Source: an uncultured Eubacteriales bacterium (GTDB lineage Bacteria > Bacillota > Clostridia > Lachnospirales > Cellulosilyticaceae). From it: 64,000 bases of DNA. The stretch is from positions 376,202-440,201 of the forward strand of contig URVM01000002.1 of NCBI GenBank assembly GCA_900551325.1. The letters run 5' to 3'. Position numbers and translations under genes: made by a program. This document shows, piece after piece, positions 62,792 through 64,000 of the stretch; position 1 is the first letter of the stretch, and each line of letters starts with the position of its first letter. Under the pieces are notes generated by a model. The model made no database searches. It was not told the DNA's origin and was given only the letters and a program-made list of their open reading frames with translations.

Positions 62792-63775
62792 CTATTTATT
62801 TTCTTTTGTAAGTCTATGAATATAATCATTAATATAAGGTGAATCTCCTATAAATTCTTGAATATGATCTCCTCTATTTGCCATATGGATAAGGGCATTT
62901 CTCTTAATTACATTTTTACCTCGCCAACCACAGGATGTAGGATTTATTTTTTCTTTAAAAAATTTATTATCCATGCCAGCATAAACAGATGCATCCCCGT
63001 TCATATAATCTAATGTTTTAAATTCTTCTATTCTACTTGCTTCTATCTCTTCATTATAAGGGCAACCAAGCTGACAAAAATCACACCCAAAAATATTTCC
63101 TTTTAATAGATTCATTTCTTTATCACTTATATCTTTTTTCTGTGTAATATAAGACAGACAAATATTAGGATTGATTCTACTTTTATTAATGGATTTAGTA
63201 GGACATTCTTTTATACACTGGGTACACTCACCACATTCTGCATATTGCCCTATCTCATAAAAGCTTCTTTTATCTTGGCAGTTAATCTCTAAGTCTGTTA
63301 TAATTTCACCTAAAAATACATAAGAACCATATTTCTTCGTAATAATCATATTGTTTCTTCCGATAAAACCTACACCAGCTAAATAAGCAATATATCTTTC
63401 TGGTAAAGCATTACTATCTACTAGACTTATGGCCTTTCCACCTAGTGTTTCAATGTAAGCACATATCTTTTCCAAGTATGTTTTAACAACTCTATGATAG
63501 TCTAGTCTTTTTGTATAAACTGAAAATCCATTTCCTTCTTTATTTTCAAGATCATAATAAGGAAAGGCTATAGATAATATAGTTTTACTCGCTTCCATAT
63601 AAAAATTAGGATTTATTCTCTTATCTATTTCCTTTTCTTCAAATTCATTTTGTAAATTTAATTTTAGTCTATTATTATAAAATTCTTCTAGCTCTTCAAA
63701 TTTTCTACAAGGTATAAAGCCTACTGTATCTAAGCCTATAGACTTACAGAAATCTTCTATGTTTTGTTTTAACAT
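62792..63775 (-). CDS. queG: Epoxyqueuosine reductase QueG
   Basis: 327 residues. SKTILSIAFPYYD, LPERYIAYLAGVGFIGRNNMII, and two ferredoxin-type [4Fe-4S] clusters: CGECTQCIKECPTKSI and CDFCQLGCPYNEE with an extra Cys in NICLSYITQKK. A cobalamin-dependent enzyme that completes queuosine in tRNA, so it is a possible user of the B12 genes in this window. The ribosome binding site is weak (GGTGATAAG). Confidence 0.9.
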   Translation of the reverse strand: MLKQNIEDFCKSIGLDTVGFIPCRKFEELEEFYNNRLKLNLQNEFEEKEIDKRINPNFYMEASKTILSIAFPYYDLENKEGNGFSVYTKRLDYHRVVKTYLEKICAYIETLGGKAISLVDSNALPERYIAYLAGVGFIGRNNMIITKKYGSYVFLGEIITDLEINCQDKRSFYEIGQYAECGECTQCIKECPTKSINKSRINPNICLSYITQKKDISDKEMNLLKGNIFGCDFCQLGCPYNEEIEASRIEEFKTLDYMNGDASVYAGMDNKFFKEKINPTSCGWRGKNVIKRNALIHMANRGDHIQEFIGDSPYINDYIHRLTKENK

Positions 63776-63950
63776 TTCTTATCACCAATCATTTATTTTA
63801 TATGCCTTCTATATATTAAGTAGCCCTATATACAACCTTACCTATTATACTAAAATCTGTAAAGGTATATATGACCTATACCTTCTATTATAATATATTT
63901 AGTATAATTTTATATAAAGAAAAAGCCCCACCTTAGTACGCACTATGATA

Positions 63951-64000
63951 TGTACCCCCTTTACTGGACTTCACCAGTACAGGGGGTTTTGTCATGAAAT
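63951..64000. other. Strong hairpin at window edge; terminator or insertion-sequence end
   Basis: 63954-63967 pairs with 63974-63987 over 14 positions with one mismatch, then TTTT on the plus strand. The outer sequence TGTACCCCCTTTACTGGAC resembles the terminal repeats of IS3-family elements, and ATGAAAT begins at 63994. The window ends before this can be decided. 63776-63950 is A/T-rich and holds the queG promoter region. Confidence 0.45.

Overview
The window looks like a chromosomal stretch from a low-GC Gram-positive anaerobe of the class Clostridia, probably Lachnospirales (a Cellulosilyticum-like genome is a guess). Grounds: A/T-rich intergenic DNA, strong AGGAGG-type ribosome binding sites before nearly every gene, short-form HisG paired with HisZ, the two-subunit PyrD/PyrK dihydroorotate dehydrogenase, YhaM, MutS2 and a PyrR-type pyr leader. 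Most genes lie on the minus strand. No rRNA, tRNA or CRISPR array was seen.

Layout from left to right. 1-3460: a restriction-modification-like module, minus strand, cut by the left edge. It has an adenine methylase split into two genes (motif I half, then motif IV half) and a GIY-YIG-like/DEAH helicase fusion. 3989-7309: a tight operon yhaM - two small membrane proteins that together look like a split Cas4-type nuclease - a 60-residue protein - rlmD. 7442-13568: mutS2, an OmpR-type response regulator, its histidine kinase and a membrane-anchored HtrA protease, resembling a CssRS/HtrA secretion-stress set. 13708-16960: an NlpC/P60 wall hydrolase, trmL and a GH20 hexosaminidase. 17184-25026: a complete histidine operon, hisZGDCBHAF-IE, with a good sigma-A promoter and no T-box. 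25249-26601: a GNAT acetyltransferase facing an FMN-binding lipoprotein.

26797-36274 is the pyrimidine operon pyrB-pyrC-pyrF-carA-carB-pyrK-pyrD. Its leader of about 320 nt holds a consensus PyrR site, an intrinsic terminator, a 12-bp long-range antiterminator and, inside that loop, an unlisted 31-codon open reading frame with its own ribosome binding site. 36275-40457: a HAD phosphatase and a carbohydrate ABC importer (binding protein and two permeases, no ATPase). 40495-48126: a gpsA-like gene and a late cobalamin cluster (dppA-like, cbiB, cobD, cobC, cobS, cobT) ending in a Gate-domain membrane protein. 48272-52674: pepF, a CorA-like protein and a fused msrAB. 52741-59407: a three-gene SMC system, jetA-jetB-jetC of Wadjet/MksFEB type, without the jetD nuclease gene. 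59711-63775: an AI-2E-family exporter, an M24 aminopeptidase and queG. The last 50 bases hold a strong hairpin that may be the end of an insertion sequence.

The parts most worth follow-up are the split Cas4-like pair, the JetD-less Wadjet locus, the split-methylase/GIY-YIG-helicase module and the PyrR leader that encloses a reading frame.
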